The notes: generated by a model not told the origin, from the sequence alone. Positions 1 to 12,800 are shown, counted from the first letter of the stretch. The stretch: 64,000 bases of DNA from Antedon mediterranea (GCF_964355755.1 NC_092676.1:23790288-23854287); one strand, 5' to 3'. Translations and numbers: made by a program.

Positions 1-1325
1 AAAACCATTCTACTGTAACATGCTTGCACAGAGTAGTTGATGATTGGTTAGAAAGTTTTAATGACTCAGAGGTCGTCGGCGCTTGTTTCTTAGATATATC
101 CAAGTGCTTTGACACGATAGATCACTCAATTTTGTTATTTAAGCTTTACAAATATGGTTTCCATGAAAATGTTGTTTACTGGTTTAGTAATTACTTAAAA
201 AACAGAAAACAGTTTGTATACTGTAACAATAACAAATCTACACTTAAAGAAATCAATATTGGTGTTCCACAAGGAAGTGTCCTGGGACCCATCTTGTTTC
301 TCATTTTCATAAATGATATTTCGCAGTCTATAGTAAATGGAACTTGCAGCGTTTTTGCTGATGATGTTGTGGTTTACACCTCAGGTGATACTGCTAAGAT
401 AGTAAATGATTCATTACAAATAATTATTGATAACATTGGTAAATGGTATGATGACAACCACCTCTCTATAAATACTGAAAAAACAAAGGTTATGTTACTA
501 AGAAACAATCATACAGCTGACAGTAATGATTTAAATATACAAATTGGAACCAGTAAATTAGAACAAGTTGATAGTATAAGGTATCTGGGAGTCGTAATCG
601 ATGAAATGTTAACTTGGAAACAAAATACTCAATGTATTAGTAAAAATATTGGATATAAAATAACAATGCTAGGTAAAATGGCTAGTAGTTTAAGTAAACC
701 GTTACTTGAAACTCTATATATAAGTACAATTCAGCCTTGTAGTGATTATGCTATAACAGTCTGGGGAAATACGACAGAGTTAAACAAAAATATTTTAAAG
801 CGACATCAAAAAAGAGCTGCTCGAATTGTAACTAACAACTTCGATTATATTAATGTAAGGGGTGACAACATCATCCAGAACCTATCGTGGCAAACTCTTG
901 AAGAGAAACGAGATTTCTCCCTAGCATGTCTAATGTATAAATGTGTTTACGGCCTTGCACCAATTAGATTAGTAAATGAAATTGAATTGATTCGCGATAT
1001 TCACACCCACTTAACACGTGGAGTAGAAAATTTGAATGTAACAATACCTAAATACACCCTTAGTAAAATGAATTCGTCCTTTAAAGTTGCAGGCGCAAAA
1101 ATATGGAACAATTTACCAATTAATATTAAATCGGCACCAACAATTACGTCCTTTAAGGCTAGATACAAATCTCATTTCTTTTCATAAAAAACTGACATGT
1201 ATTATATTTAATTAAGTTTCTCTTTTGTATATTTTGATTAAGACAGGACCACAATGTAAAACAGATACACTGTTATCTGATTGTTTTATCCTGTATAAAT
1301 ATATTATTTATTATTATTTATTATC
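1..1325 (+). mobile_element. LINE (jockey superfamily), 3' part with reverse transcriptase
   Basis: An open frame runs in from the left edge to a stop at 1187 and encodes most of a non-LTR retrotransposon reverse transcriptase. Visible motifs in order are LDISKCFDTIDH (motif A, catalytic Asp), [10 protein letters not shown], and FADDVVVY, a FADD version of the catalytic YADD box. A C-terminal region with HQKRAARIV and KIWNNLP follows, as usual in CR1/L2/jockey-like ORF2. The frame has no stop over 387 codons, so the copy is fairly young. No start codon is in the window, and the endonuclease part lies to the left. The 3' UTR (1188-1325) ends in a TTAT-rich tail. A related 3' end sits in reverse orientation near 38085-38190. 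The clade cannot be fixed by eye. Confidence 0.9.
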
Positions 1326-1614
1326 AACCTGATCTGTGCCTCTATAATACACTTGCAGCGGCTTTTTTACCGTCACATTGTGCCAACGTCCGAAAGCTTG
1401 CGGCTTAAAACTTCTACGAGTAATAAACACACTACACTATAAACAAACCTACTGTAAGTTGGACTTAAACCATCAACATTATTTAGAACTGGCTTCGTTG
1501 AAACATTAAAACAAGTTAGAATATAGATTTAATATATTATTTTTTACGCTAAATAAAATCAACTTTTTTTCACCAATCACTCTGAAATGATACTAGTTTT
1601 ACTTTCCCATCTTT
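1326..1614. other. Intergenic spacer
   Basis: This is AT-rich spacer between the LINE tail and the stop codon of the minus-strand GPCR. It presumably includes that gene's 3' UTR. I see no coding or repeat structure in it. Confidence 0.4.
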
Positions 1615-2679
1615 CTACGAGATAGTGGTAGTCTTTATCTCCCTGGTTTGATTTTTTACGTATTCCATTCGACGCTCCCGAAAACAGAAAGTCTTACAGA
1701 ATCCATTCTTGTAATCGGTGAATTTGTATGCGTAAACGAATGGATTAGCTACCGTATTACATAAAAATAAAACTTTAGAAACAATAAGAATAATCGTAGA
1801 ATGCAAGTTATTCCATTCAAAAATTGCCATCAAAAGATGGACTAACATCGATGGAGAAACAAGTATTATGTAAACAAGAGTGTTTATTAACATTGTAGTT
1901 GTAAAGTTTCGTTGAGCTTCGTTTCTACGTTGCGTTGGATCTGCTAGTGATTCGTTTCTTCGTTGCTTTGTCCTCTGTAGCGTTAACAACGCTGTTCCTG
2001 TTTTTGAGTATTCACGTAGTTTAACATAAACCCGACGATAACAATACAACATTATTACAATGGGTAGTACTGTATTTGATATAGATATAAAAACATTAGA
2101 ACTTATTAAAATGATTTTGTTTTTGAACAAACATTTTCCAGTCTTGTTTACATCAACAACAATCGGGAGGAAACAGACTGTCAGAAGAGAAGAAACGAAT
2201 GGAATACAAAGTCGTGGTAGCAATCTTCTTTTCCGAGTACCTCTTGCCCAGTATTTAAGTGGATGGACCACTGCGATGTACCTCTCAATAGATATCAAGA
2301 CGAGATTATGTGACGATGCAAATATGATAAAATAGAAGATTGAAAAAATAGATTTGCAAGCGACGGTGGTTTTTAAATCTACAAATGAAAACACAATGAA
2401 GGAACCACTCCCTAGCATATCTATCACAGCTTGCTGCAACACTAGAGTATAGGCGAAAGATCTTGTATGTATCTTGCAGTTGATAAAAACTACAACTACC
2501 GTCAGGTTAGCAAGAACTCCAATGATGGCCAAGATTGATGCGAAGGCACGTGATGAACTTATCGTCGAGGAAGATGTTTCCGTTGCGTTCATTTTAGAAC
2601 TGTTGTATCCGTGATTGTCATCTATAATCATACAATAATTGCTTATGTTACTTTTAAAAGAATTATGCTCAAAGTACAT
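1615..2679 (-). CDS. Rhodopsin-like (class A) GPCR, single-exon, orphan
   Basis: Seven-helix receptor of the plasma membrane, 354 aa from the ATG at 2679. The open frame extends a few codons further but only with a TTG, and a second ATG at 2592 is also possible. The N-terminus carries N-glycosylation sequons (NIS, NSS, NAT). Numbering the frame from 2697, TM1 has the LAN motif near 62-64, TM2 has LQQAVIDML (Asp2.50), and Cys114 can pair with Cys189 in the second outer loop. The DRY box is ERY at 138-140, TM5 has LPIVIMLYCY, and TM7 has NPFVY at 318-322. TM6 lacks CWxP (it reads LVSP) and TM4 lacks the usual Trp. A Cys-rich FCKTFCF may be palmitoylated. The ligand is unknown; a peptide-type receptor is the nearest guess. 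A broken paralogue lies upstream at 4537-5588. Confidence 0.85.
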   Translation of the reverse strand: MYFEHNSFKSNISNYCMIIDDNHGYNSSKMNATETSSSTISSSRAFASILAIIGVLANLTVVVVFINCKIHTRSFAYTLVLQQAVIDMLGSGSFIVFSFVDLKTTVACKSIFSIFYFIIFASSHNLVLISIERYIAVVHPLKYWARGTRKRRLLPRLCIPFVSSLLTVCFLPIVVDVNKTGKCLFKNKIILISSNVFISISNTVLPIVIMLYCYRRVYVKLREYSKTGTALLTLQRTKQRRNESLADPTQRRNEAQRNFTTTMLINTLVYIILVSPSMLVHLLMAIFEWNNLHSTIILIVSKVLFLCNTVANPFVYAYKFTDYKNGFCKTFCFRERRMEYVKNQTREIKTTTIS

Positions 2680-3106
2680 AATGCCAAAGCAAAGCAAACT
2701 ATTTTGACGCCTTGACGGATTACAATTTCACCAAAATGTCACAGAAATCAATTGGTGCAAAAATCAATTTAACTCTTTACTGTTTGTAAAGATGATCAAT
2801 ATAAACCATGAATTGCTTCTTTAATATTATTTTTATTTGGCAGTATTAAAGACCCGTTAGAACCTTGAAAGATGGGAAAAGATTTTAAATTTACTTTTGA
2901 TTATAATTGAAACTGCAATTCTCCTTTCAGAATGTTTAAGTTTAGAATATAACAAAATACAAACATTCATGGTCTAATAAGGACTGTATATTATAGAAAA
3001 TAGAATAATTTCAGTAGAAAACAAAAACAACGCAATATTCAAAATTATTTTGTAGTCGAATTAATCTTACCGATAGATAATCAAGTAGACCCTCTTCCAA
3101 ACCTAC
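2680..3106. other. Spacer upstream of the class A GPCR
   Basis: AT-rich spacer that would hold the promoter or 5' UTR of the minus-strand receptor. No recognisable coding segment or repeat was seen. Confidence 0.35.
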
Positions 3107-3185
3107 CTTGTACATTCACATCGTTGCTCTGGCAAACAGCAACGAAGACGGCGAAAACTGTTAACAAAGAAATTCGAATCCACAT
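3107..3185 (-). CDS. Orphan signal-peptide exon (candidate)
   Basis: On the minus strand an ATG at 3185 opens a 26-codon segment starting MWIRIS, with a hydrophobic core LLTVFAVFVAV, a CQS cleavage-like end and then NDVNVQ. It stops in phase 1 at a good splice donor, CAAG|GTAGGT, at 3107/3106. This is the same exon shape and phase as the signal-peptide exons of genes A to D. No matching downstream exon is recognisable: the GPCR frame at 1615-2679 does not join in phase at the nearest acceptor I could see. It may be the relic of a lost receptor gene or exon 1 of a gene I cannot read. Confidence 0.4.
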
Positions 3186-4227
3186 ACTGTTTGTCTTGCT
3201 TAACCTTCATTCATTTCTAAAGCAAGAGTAAAGGTAATAAATATATTATTTTATTCTTGTTTTATTAACATTATAACAGCTGGCAATATTTTAATTATCA
3301 TTAACTTACATGACTACTTTCATTTTATTCACAATCATACATTCCGATAGTAAAGTAATATGTATGGTATTTTATCTCCTAGAACTTAGGCCAGACGTTT
3401 TTAGCCACGCACACTACTGCTAAGTAAAGTGCAGTAAAACCGTGTGACTTAACTACAACTTGACCTTACTGTATTCTAGATTTCTCCAGTATTTGGTAAA
3501 CATCAATACATGTGTTTCACAGGCATCTCTTTGTATTGCATGATACAGACGCCACATGTGATACAAATGAGATGCTGTATTACCAAATATTCCTACTGTA
3601 AGATGCTGGGCAAATATTTTAATTATGTGGAAATTCAGCATTGATAATCGGGTACAATATGTTTACTTACATGATGTAGGCCTATGTTTGCCTGCTGCAA
3701 TTTCCCTTGTAATGATCGAATTTAATTACACAAAGACCATTTGTATTTATGAGAATCTTTCGCTGTGTATTGAAATAGTTTTGTATTCTTTATCTTAAAC
3801 TAACTGGAATTCAATACGTAGCCATCTATTTAAATAAGTATCGTTTTCTATCAGCGAAAGGAAGAATCTGGAGAGGTTCGTTCAAGATAATGTCTTTATC
3901 ACCAATTACCAGGATTCAGTTTATCTTAACATAATTATTGTATTTGCTTATAATTTGTAATAGGTTTTAATCGCCTATAATCCACTTCAGCGTCGACGTA
4001 TAATACAATAGGCATACAATGTAGACCTATGTCCTTACAAATTATTACTTAACAGCATTATTTTCCTCTTTTAAAAAAAATATTTCGTGTTTCCACTTGA
4101 TGCTTACCCCTTCACATTGTTTTATTCATGTTCTGCTTATTAGCAGATACGGTAAGCATTGCAAGCAAAGTATATATTTAAAAACTATTATTTAAAAACT
4201 ATTATCCATTATTGTATTATTGTTTAT
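3186..4227. other. Intergenic spacer
   Basis: AT-rich spacer. A short minus-strand frame at 3453-3641 has no family resemblance. No gene or clear repeat is supported. Confidence 0.35.
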
Positions 4228-4503
4228 CTACAAGTTCATACTCTTTACTGTACCTAGCTTTCGATTTCGCAACTCAACGCCGACATTCTGTAATGTTTGA
4301 GACCAAATTCTGCTAAGCCAAATTGGCTTATACGGTTCGCAGGTGGTTTCATCAGCATACATGGCTGCAGTCGGTCGCGTGCGCAAATTTGAGTTAGTGT
4401 TACCGACCGACCAACCGAAATAGTGAGCTATAGAGAAAAAATGAGTAAAATTCACTCTCCTAATATTGTAGTGTTGGAGTGAACGAACCATCGAAATGTT
4501 CAA
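4228..4503 (-). repeat. Dispersed repeat fragment of unknown class (candidate)
   Basis: This stretch is more GC-rich than its surroundings and encodes a 91-aa minus-strand frame with SVGNTNSNLRTRP and a CEPYKP segment. I do not recognise the protein. The abrupt change in base composition and the lack of splice context suggest a transposon fragment rather than a host exon. Confidence 0.25.
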
Positions 4504-4536
4504 TATTTGCCGGTTTAAAAATCTTGAAAACTAACT

Positions 4537-5588
4537 TTACGTTACTGTTGAGGTCTTACCCCGACAACAGAAAGTCTTACAGAATCCTTTTTTGTAATCG
4601 GTAAATTTGTAAGCGTAAACGAACGGATTAGCTGTCATATTACATAAAAATGAACATAGAGAAAAATAAATGGAATTAATTCCAGAAACTCTTAATATCA
4701 AATACAATATCATCGCCGAAAAAAGAAATATTATATTAGTCAGAGTGTTTAGTGTTGTTCGTTCAGTTTGCTTTGCATCTGGTGGTTCAACACCTTGTGG
4801 CGTCATTAACTGTGTTCGTGTCAACAGAGTCCAGGACAAAACAAAGGAAACAAAACACCGAAATGGATGGAAAATGTCATTTATTATTAAATGACGAAAT
4901 AACTAAATATATAATGTAAAACTACTGTAATAATAACAAAAGTACACGACCTTCTCAAAGTTAAAAGCAATAACAGAACCATTGGGAACATTCCTGAACT
5001 CTATCGACACAAACCCATCTTTCATTTGGTGAAAAATGTTCTTTCGTGTTTTTTGAGTGTTCACGTAGTGTAATATAAACTCGGCGATAACAGTACAACA
5101 TTATAACAATAGGTAGTATTCCACCTGATAATGACGAAAAAACACAAGCATATAACTCCATACTTTCAAAAAAAATTGAAAACAATCGGGAAATAACAGC
5201 ATGAAAAAATAGAAGAAACAAATGGAATGCATAGTCGAGCCAGTACCTTTTTATTCTTGGTACCCCTTGTCCAGTATTTAAGTGGGTGAACCACTGCAGT
5301 GTACCTCTCAAAAGATATCAAAACGAGGTTATGTGACGATGCTAATAAAATGAAGTAATATAGCATTTTTCCTAATTTGCAACCGATGCTACTTCGTGAA
5401 CCTAAAAATGAAAACACAAGGTTGCAACTGCAACCTAACATGTCTATCACAGCTTGTTGCAACACTAGAGTATAGGCGAATGATCTTCGATGTATCTTGC
5501 AGTTGATAAAAACAATAATCACCGTCAGGTTAGCAAGAGTTCCAATGATGGCCAAAATCAATACGGTTATGTATAATATCACAATCAT
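4537..5588 (-). pseudogene. Rhodopsin-like GPCR paralogue, frame-broken
   Basis: This is a paralogue of the receptor at 1615-2679, read in pieces. Segment 5588-5166 gives TM1 to TM4 (LANLTVIIVFINC, LQQAVIDML, FERYTAVVHPLKYW). The reading frame then shifts near an A8 run at about 5168-5175, and TM5 continues in another frame (LPIVIMLYCYRRVY) until a stop at 4961. TM6/7 reappear from 4839 (NPFVYAYKF, GFCKTFCC) after about 120 nt without a match. The two breaks and the missing third inner loop argue for a pseudogene. Other readings are an undetected intron at 4840-4960, or a sequencing slip at the homopolymer. The first segment starts next to an acceptor-like TTATAG, so an upstream exon is also possible. 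The C-terminal CCRG is followed by GTAAGA. Confidence 0.65.
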
Positions 5589-6342
5589 CTATAAAAGATT
5601 AATGTTGTTTAATATCACAATTAAAGAACCATTACCTATAATTAACATTTGACACAATTATGCTTCAATTTCTGTAAAAACCAGCTATAGATCCAATGTA
5701 ATAATTATTCATAACATTTATCATTAAATATATTTTGATTAAATATTTGTATTTACTATTGTTTGTATGTACTTTTAATTATCTGAATAAATAATTTGAA
5801 CAATCACCTATTAAACATACAAATATTAAGAACCTTTTCTCGAAACATTACCCTACATGAAGCTACGTTTAGATTGTGTGTAATAAAGTCTACTGTATTT
5901 TTTTTATAAACGCAGCATCTATCATCAAATGTGGAATACAAAATTACGTTTTTGTACCTTTTGTAACAATTTGCACACGAAATTTAACCAAAATACAATC
6001 AAAAGAACTATTTCTTAATCCTACCTTAATCTTTATACCTTTAGTCTGTTAGTCGAACAGAAGTTTGAACTTACAAATAAATGAAAAGTTATTTTATATA
6101 CCGGAGCTTACGAGATAATAACTGAAACTGTTACTGTTATCCAATAAGAATAAAATTACAAAATTGTAGAAGAAATAGTGTTGTGTTTTATATTTGCTTA
6201 ATGTCACACGAAAAATAATCTCAAATTATCCTTTTTCATTCTAAAATAATTGTATTAATATTATCTACTACTTACCTTTATACTCGTTAATTCATTTTTC
6301 CAAAAGTTCACACACAAAAATTATAAATTACTTATAATAAAT
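5589..6342. other. Intergenic spacer
   Basis: AT-rich, no gene seen. A short block near 6100-6130 (GAGATAATAACTGAAACTG) resembles 9476-9495, just beyond the LINE insertion, which suggests a local flanking duplication. Confidence 0.35.
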
Positions 6343-9300
6343 AATTGACGAGAGCCTTATCGAAGAGGAATTGAGAAATCTCAACCCATCTAAAAGTGTA
6401 GGCCTTGATCAGATTCCTGCAAAATTTCTTAGAGACGGAGCTCCTAATATTAAAATACCAATAACACATATAATTAACCTCTCCATTAAATACGAACGTA
6501 TTCCCTCGGATTTTAAACTCGCAAAAGTCACGCCCCTTCATAAAAAGAATTCCAGAACTGAGGCTAACAATTACAGACCTATAAGCATTCTCTCCTCAGT
6601 TTCGAAAATTCTGGAGAAGGTGGTATCTATATATAAATTATGGTTAATTCTGACATAGGCGAGCACAATGCAAAAACTTCGGTACAAATCTCCGCCTTGG
6701 ATACCTACCTTATCTATCCGAGATGTACCGCGAAACGTAGATTTGATAACATTAGTGTGCACGCCGACGCTATTGTTCCATATTTATATCTTAGGAAGAT
6801 ATTATAAAGAGTTTTTTAACAACATTTATGATTTCAACATTGGATTTTCCTCTCAATTTCAATTCTTCCCGGTCAAAGTAATTTCCGGGTTTAAGATAAG
6901 TTCACCTTAGTTTCAAATATTTTCTCTCTTTTATACACAAGGGAGCAGTTAAAACAATAGATTTGACCCTAAAGGTGACTGGAAACAGGCACTTTCCATC
7001 AATCAATACAGTGTCCCTTTGGAAGACGAAAAAAAAATTGGCCATTAGGCCTAATCATAGCCATTTCAGTTTTTTGTTTATTTTAAAACATACCACACGT
7101 GTGTGAAGGTACAGTAGTTAAATAATAGGAATTATACTGCAAATTAATAAAGATCAAATTAAATATACGCCATAAAGAATCAGAATATATTGTGGGGAAT
7201 AGTATTATAAAATTACATAGGGAGATTTGATAAGACATTCTTCGAGTGAAATCCCGATAGCTGAGTTTTATTGAGTAAGCTTGCAGGAATAACTGTAGGC
7301 TATCTTCCTGTGTCCCGTTAGGACCGAGATGTCTGCCCATGTTGCAAGCCGTAATGTCTTCTTTCTTGGGCCCACTCTGCCACGGCAGTTAGTTTCAAAA
7401 GATGATTAAATTAAATAATGTATTAATAATTATTAGGATGGTATTCATTTGAATAAACGCCTCTCCAATAAAACATCACTTTGAATAATAACCCCCCCCC
7501 CCCTCCCACACAACCCAACTATCTAATAAACGTCCATCCACATATTTATAATAACACAATTATACTATTTGTAGTAGAATTCACCGCACTGTTATCTGCA
7601 ATTTACCAAGCATTTGTTATTCTTTTTTACCACTTTTCATATCTATGAGAGGATTTCATTTGATTATAAATGTTACCATATTATTAGAACTAAAAAATTT
7701 AACATATATCCCTCGAATAAGCACCTCCCTCAAATGACCTCCGCCTCCCCAAAGGGCCCTACCAAACAATAAAAACTATACTTTAAAATGTTATTAATCA
7801 TCTAAAACACTGTGAAACAAAGTAGTTTAGTTTTACGAATGTCAAGCATTTTCAATAATGGTAACCGACAGAAAATGTATAAGGAGAACATTATCATTCC
7901 GAGAACCATCGTCTACACTTCCTAGAGGGGGAGCGAGCGAAGCGAGCTCACCCTCTAGTATATACAAGTTTCCGATTACCTTGAAAGGAATCAACTTATC
8001 TACGATCATCAATCCGGTTTTCGTAGATCATTTTCTACCGACACATGTCTTATCCATCTTAGAGATCACCTTAGAGTTCAAATGTCAAATGGTTTATTTA
8101 CGGGTATGGTTTTACTCGATGTCCAAAAGGCCTCTGACTCGGTCAATCATGATATTTTGTGTAAAAAACTTAAGTATCTAGGATGCCGGTCTATCGGTTG
8201 GTTTCAAGCGTACCTGTCTGGGCGAAATCAGATTGTCGATATTAAAGGTACCAAATCGGACTCTATTGAGATTGGATGTGGAGTCCCCCAGGGTAGCCTT
8301 TTGGGTCCTCTCTTATTTCTTATTTACGTGAATGACCTACCATCAAGTATCGAAAGTGATTGTAAAGTTGTTTTGTACGCTGACGATTGTGCAATTTTTT
8401 ACTCCCATAAAGATCCAATCGCAATCCAATCTAAACTCCAAAACAATCTCGTATCATGCAATAATTGGCTGATCGACAATCAACTTTCGCTTCATATGGG
8501 TAAGACCGAATGCATCCTGTTTGGTTCTAAACGTAGATTAAGCAAAGTAAACGAATTCTATATTGATTGCTTTGGAACGACTATAAATGGATCAAAATCT
8601 ATCAAATATCTAGGTATTGAGATTGACCAAAATGTATCAGGTGACGTCATTGCCCGCTCTGTTATAAACAAAGCAAACGGCAGACTGAAATTTCTGTACC
8701 GACAATCATCATTTCTTAATTCTCATTGTCGCAAAATTCTTAGTTTTGCTTTAATCCAACCGATGTTCGATTATTCGGTTTGCTCATGGTCTTCTACGGT
8801 AAATAAAAATTTAAAATCAAAATTACAAACGACTCAAAACAAAATGGTTCGTTTTATAAAAAAGTTAGGTCCCCGATCTCATGTTGGTCAATCTCAGCTA
8901 AACGACGTTGGTATGTTAAAAGTCCAAGACCGTGTCGAATTTCTTAGAGTCTGTCATGTTTTTAAAATATATAATCATTGTTGTCCACATTATTTATGCA
9001 ATCGTTTTATTAGAATTTCAGACAGTCATAATTACAATACTAGGGGATGCAATTTTAATTTTAGAATCCCAACTATCAAGCCAATGGCACATGTGACCTT
9101 TTTTTACAATGCTATTAAAGAATGGAATAATTTACCAATTAACATTAAGGAATCACAAACTGTTTATTGTTTTAAAAGTAAAGTTAAAAAGTATCTACAG
9201 GAACGTTCACTAGCTCTAGAAACTATTTAATTAGCGCTTCTTCTTTTTTCGATTGTCCTTTTTGCTGTTTTTTGTTTTTTTATATGTTGCTTTGTTTGTC

Positions 9301-9466
9301 TTTTTTGCTGTTCTTTCAAAGGACCTCATTGGAAACAAGTCCGTAGAGGACTTTTATGAGTTATCCTTGGCATCCTTGTTTTATTTTGGTATTTTTATAT
9401 TTGCCAATTTTAATTGTTTGTCTGTGATATTTTATGTACTGATGCCGAAATAAATCAAATCAAATT
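6343..9466 (+). mobile_element. 5'-truncated LINE copy, interrupted by a Helitron-like element
   Basis: This is a truncated sister of the LINE at 12900-16857. Bases 6343-6625 align without gaps to 15054-15336, and 7959-9466 continue at 15337. The 1333 bp between (6626-7958) are a separate insertion. The distal frame at 8082-9230 carries the reverse transcriptase with GVPQGSLLGP and YADD. Compared with the sister it differs at only five residues in 382. One of these changes the motif A Phe (QKAFDS to QKASDS). The 3' UTR ends in GATGCCGAAATAAATC followed by AAATC-type repeats, matching the sister. The copy lacks the endonuclease and cannot be autonomous. Confidence 0.92.
6626..7958 (+). mobile_element. 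Non-autonomous Helitron-like element
   Basis: The insert starts with TC (6626-6627) and ends with CTAG (7955-7958). It sits between a host A and a host T, and removing it restores exactly the sequence of the intact LINE copy (GGTGGTA + TATATACAAG) with no target duplication. Just before the end is a palindrome: CTAGAGGG at 7922-7929 pairs with CCCTCTAG at 7951-7958, around GAGCGAGCGAAGCGAGC. TC start, 3' hairpin, CTRR end and A/T insertion are the Helitron signature. There is no Rep or helicase frame inside; short frames at 6668-6910 and 7083-7340 are unremarkable. It also carries a poly-C run at 7489-7503. Odd point: the hairpin includes the CTAG itself rather than lying a few bases before it. 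Confidence 0.8.
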
Positions 9467-9801
9467 ATATAACGTATGAGATAACTGAAACTGCACTGTA
9501 CACTAAAAACGATACTTTCAAAATCAGTAGCTCTAGTTTAAAAAAAGATGTACTTAACAAAAAGTAAACATTCAGGAGAATATACAATACTTTCTCATGA
9601 CAAATTGATACCGGCTAACACACGATGTTTTGTATTAAAAATTGTGTGTATCTGGGAGCGCGTAACTTATTGCGGAACTTTTCTCACGTCCGTTGCGTTT
9701 GTAAGTTTTATTTTTAAGATTTCAATTCAATTTCAATAGTGGTGGAAACTACTTCTACGTTAAGTACAAAGATTTTGGTTAAAAACTTTCACAACGTCAC
9801 C
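9467..9801. other. Spacer downstream of gene A
   Basis: AT-rich sequence between the LINE tail and the stop codon of gene A; part may be the 3' UTR of A. No gene recognised. Confidence 0.35.
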
Positions 9802-12800
9802 TTAAGTTAGCGTCCTATCGGTAACACCAACGCTACTTGACATGTGCTGGTTATGGAACTTTTTCCAGGCAGCATTGACCTAAGAATAAAATATTTAATT
9901 TCAATTTAGTAGGAATAATGTTTAAAATGCAGCAAGACCAGAATAAAAAAAATGCATAATAAAAATCGACGATTTTAAAGCATTGTGAAGATAAATTGAT
10001 CGCAATCAAAATGAAATGAATATTACTGATATAGCTCCATAATTTTTCCGGAACTTTCTTTCTTTCTCCGAAATTTTGTTTATTTTTAAATTAAGATATT
10101 CTGTTTAGATTGTTACCTCTTTGCTAAGAAAACATTGTGTAAACCAGATGAGAAAACCTTGTAAAGACGTTGATATAACAAATAGATATTGCAAAACGAT
10201 GGAGTCATCAAACAGAGTTAAAATACCAAAAACCCACGTCAGTCCAACAACGGGGCTTAGAAGAAGAATTCTGTAAAACAGGTTCCTACAAAAAAAAAAG
10301 ATTACTCAACTTAACGTTACAAACTAAAGAATAATCACCTAGGTCGATGTCTACTTTTGAAATCTAGATCATTATAATAACAATTAATAATAGTCCCGAA
10401 ACAAGATATTTGGTACTTGAGAAGTCTATACAAGGAGCTAAAGTAAATTTTGAAAACTCGCTTCGCTCGCGTACCATCTAGGTCGTGTCCACAGATGGTT
10501 CTCGAATACACAGTAATTTCAGCGTAAAAAAACTGGCGATTTCAAGTACGTACCGCAGGACTATAAATACATTGTCGTTTTCAGAAACGAATAGAGCCAC
10601 GATGATTAATGTGGTCAACTAAAATTAGCACCCTGGGAATTAGGCCAACTTCCGAAGGAGAAACTAAAAAATGAGTCCAAAATTTTGGAGTCCAGATTTG
10701 AACTCATTTAAACAAACCCAATTTGTGTTTTGTATATAACATTAGAGTTGAGGGATGGGGAAGAGGATGGGAAGAACACTTTTTAAATATATTCTTTATC
10801 CACTCAGTGTAACGAAATATTTTTATAGGCCTATCAATAATATACCACTAAACACAGTAAACATGTTACGATTTAAGACCTTTTTATAACTGTCCCTGTT
10901 ATAGTCGATTGAAATAATACGACGTTTATATTTTTTAAAGCTATTAATTAATACAAACATTGAGAAGCAACTGTCAGTAATCAAGTTTTTATTTGTATAT
11001 TATGTGTTTATATATCTAGCTGTAGAGCCTACACACAGTCACAGTAATAAATGTTCTTTGTATATGTGTTTATATAAACAGTAATCACATTCACAGTAAG
11101 AAAATTTCGATTCAAATGGCGACCAAAAATGGGTAATACGTACAGTATTTACAATATTGTCAATGTATTGCAATACTAATACTATATCTGTTTTAAGTTT
11201 ATTCTCTAAGGGCCCATAAATTTACCTACTTGTTTTAAATCAAGGGCTCATAAATTTACCTACAAACTGGGAGTTTGATGTTCCATTCATCGCAAATCAA
11301 TACATTTGTATAAACGAATATTAAATCTATCAAAATAGTATTTTTTAAAGAAAATCAACATTATGTTACTGTACTCGAGCTGTTCAACTGGTTTTCAGCT
11401 ATTAAAAACTATTATTTTAGGAGGAGATCTTCGTATTATTGTGTGCAGGTATTTTTCAAGAGGACATACATTAGACAGTGTATACCACGATCGGAAAACA
11501 CCCATATTTTGGGGCAAATCGTTGAACCTAAATTCGTTTAAATTGTCAATAACTAATTATCTAACTCAATTTATTAGTAAACAGGGTTACATCAGGTGGT
11601 TAAAATCAGTACCGAGATTCTAACCAACTTTATATACCATCGAAAATCTAGAAATAACGCGCAATTTACCGAATTTTGCCCTTACGTAAATTTATATATA
11701 GATAATAATGAGGTAATAATTATGTATGTTACCGAATAGTAGTTAAACTCACCGAATATGTTGAAGGTTACTTTTATTTTCATCAGATTGATGAGGCATA
11801 CGAGCTTTTGTGTACGCCACATAACCAATTATACTCAGTTGGAAAGAAACAACCTAGATTCAAATAAAGAAAACAGTTTTGTTGATCATTTTATAGTAAT
11901 AATATTTTCTTAATTGTTTAACAGTAACAAGACCATACTAACCACTATTGATATGATAACCGGGACAATAAATGTCCACGTGACCCCAGTGTCAATATTT
12001 AACCAGCAACTACAAAATAATAAATAAAATATGTTTTATTATTAGGTTCAAATATTTAAATGTTGTTGTTTTTGCGTTTATTTTTAACTCCAAATTAGCA
12101 ATGAATATACGTACATTTCGTCATAATTTAGACAAAAGTGTCAAAGTGTAAATATAAGAGGATATCTTACTATAATGTTGATTATAACACTGATCCAACA
12201 CTTTGGTAAACTGATACAAACGCATATATGTTGATAAACGCTAAAAGCTTTATTATTTTACCTCTTAGACGAGTAGTTCTCTCTCGTCACAGAGACTGTA
12301 ACAGCGACTACTAAAAGAGGAAACATCCACCCAAATATTCTACAAAATCGAAACCTTTTCTCCGAATCATGGAATACATATTGGATCGACATGTACATGT
12401 CAGTGGAGAGAATAGTCATCCATGTAAACGCTACAAGTAAACAGTAATGGAGGCAAGAGGCGACAATGGAACAGGCGGTCTGAAGAAGAGCAAAACACAT
12501 TGATAGGTAAATAAAAACATATTAGAAATTGATAGGTAAATAAATAAGAATTACTAATAAAAAAATATCCTATTTAAACCGATCTAGAGCTTTTAGTTTT
12601 GTAGGATATTTAACTTAAAATAGCAGCAGTAATACTGATAATAACTTATTACAATATTCCTTCCAATCCTAAGGTCCGGGGGTTCAATCCTGACATAGTG
12701 CCAGGGTTTTAACTCTGACTCTTTCAACTCCACTCCCTAAACTCCCTAAATGTTGAATTAAACTTCGTCGTGAGCGGTTGTGTTTACTCGGACCTCTCTC

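Noticed and set aside
10451-10479. Second Helitron
   Set aside because: It has the palindrome core and CTAG, but the base after it is G and no TC start or empty site was found.
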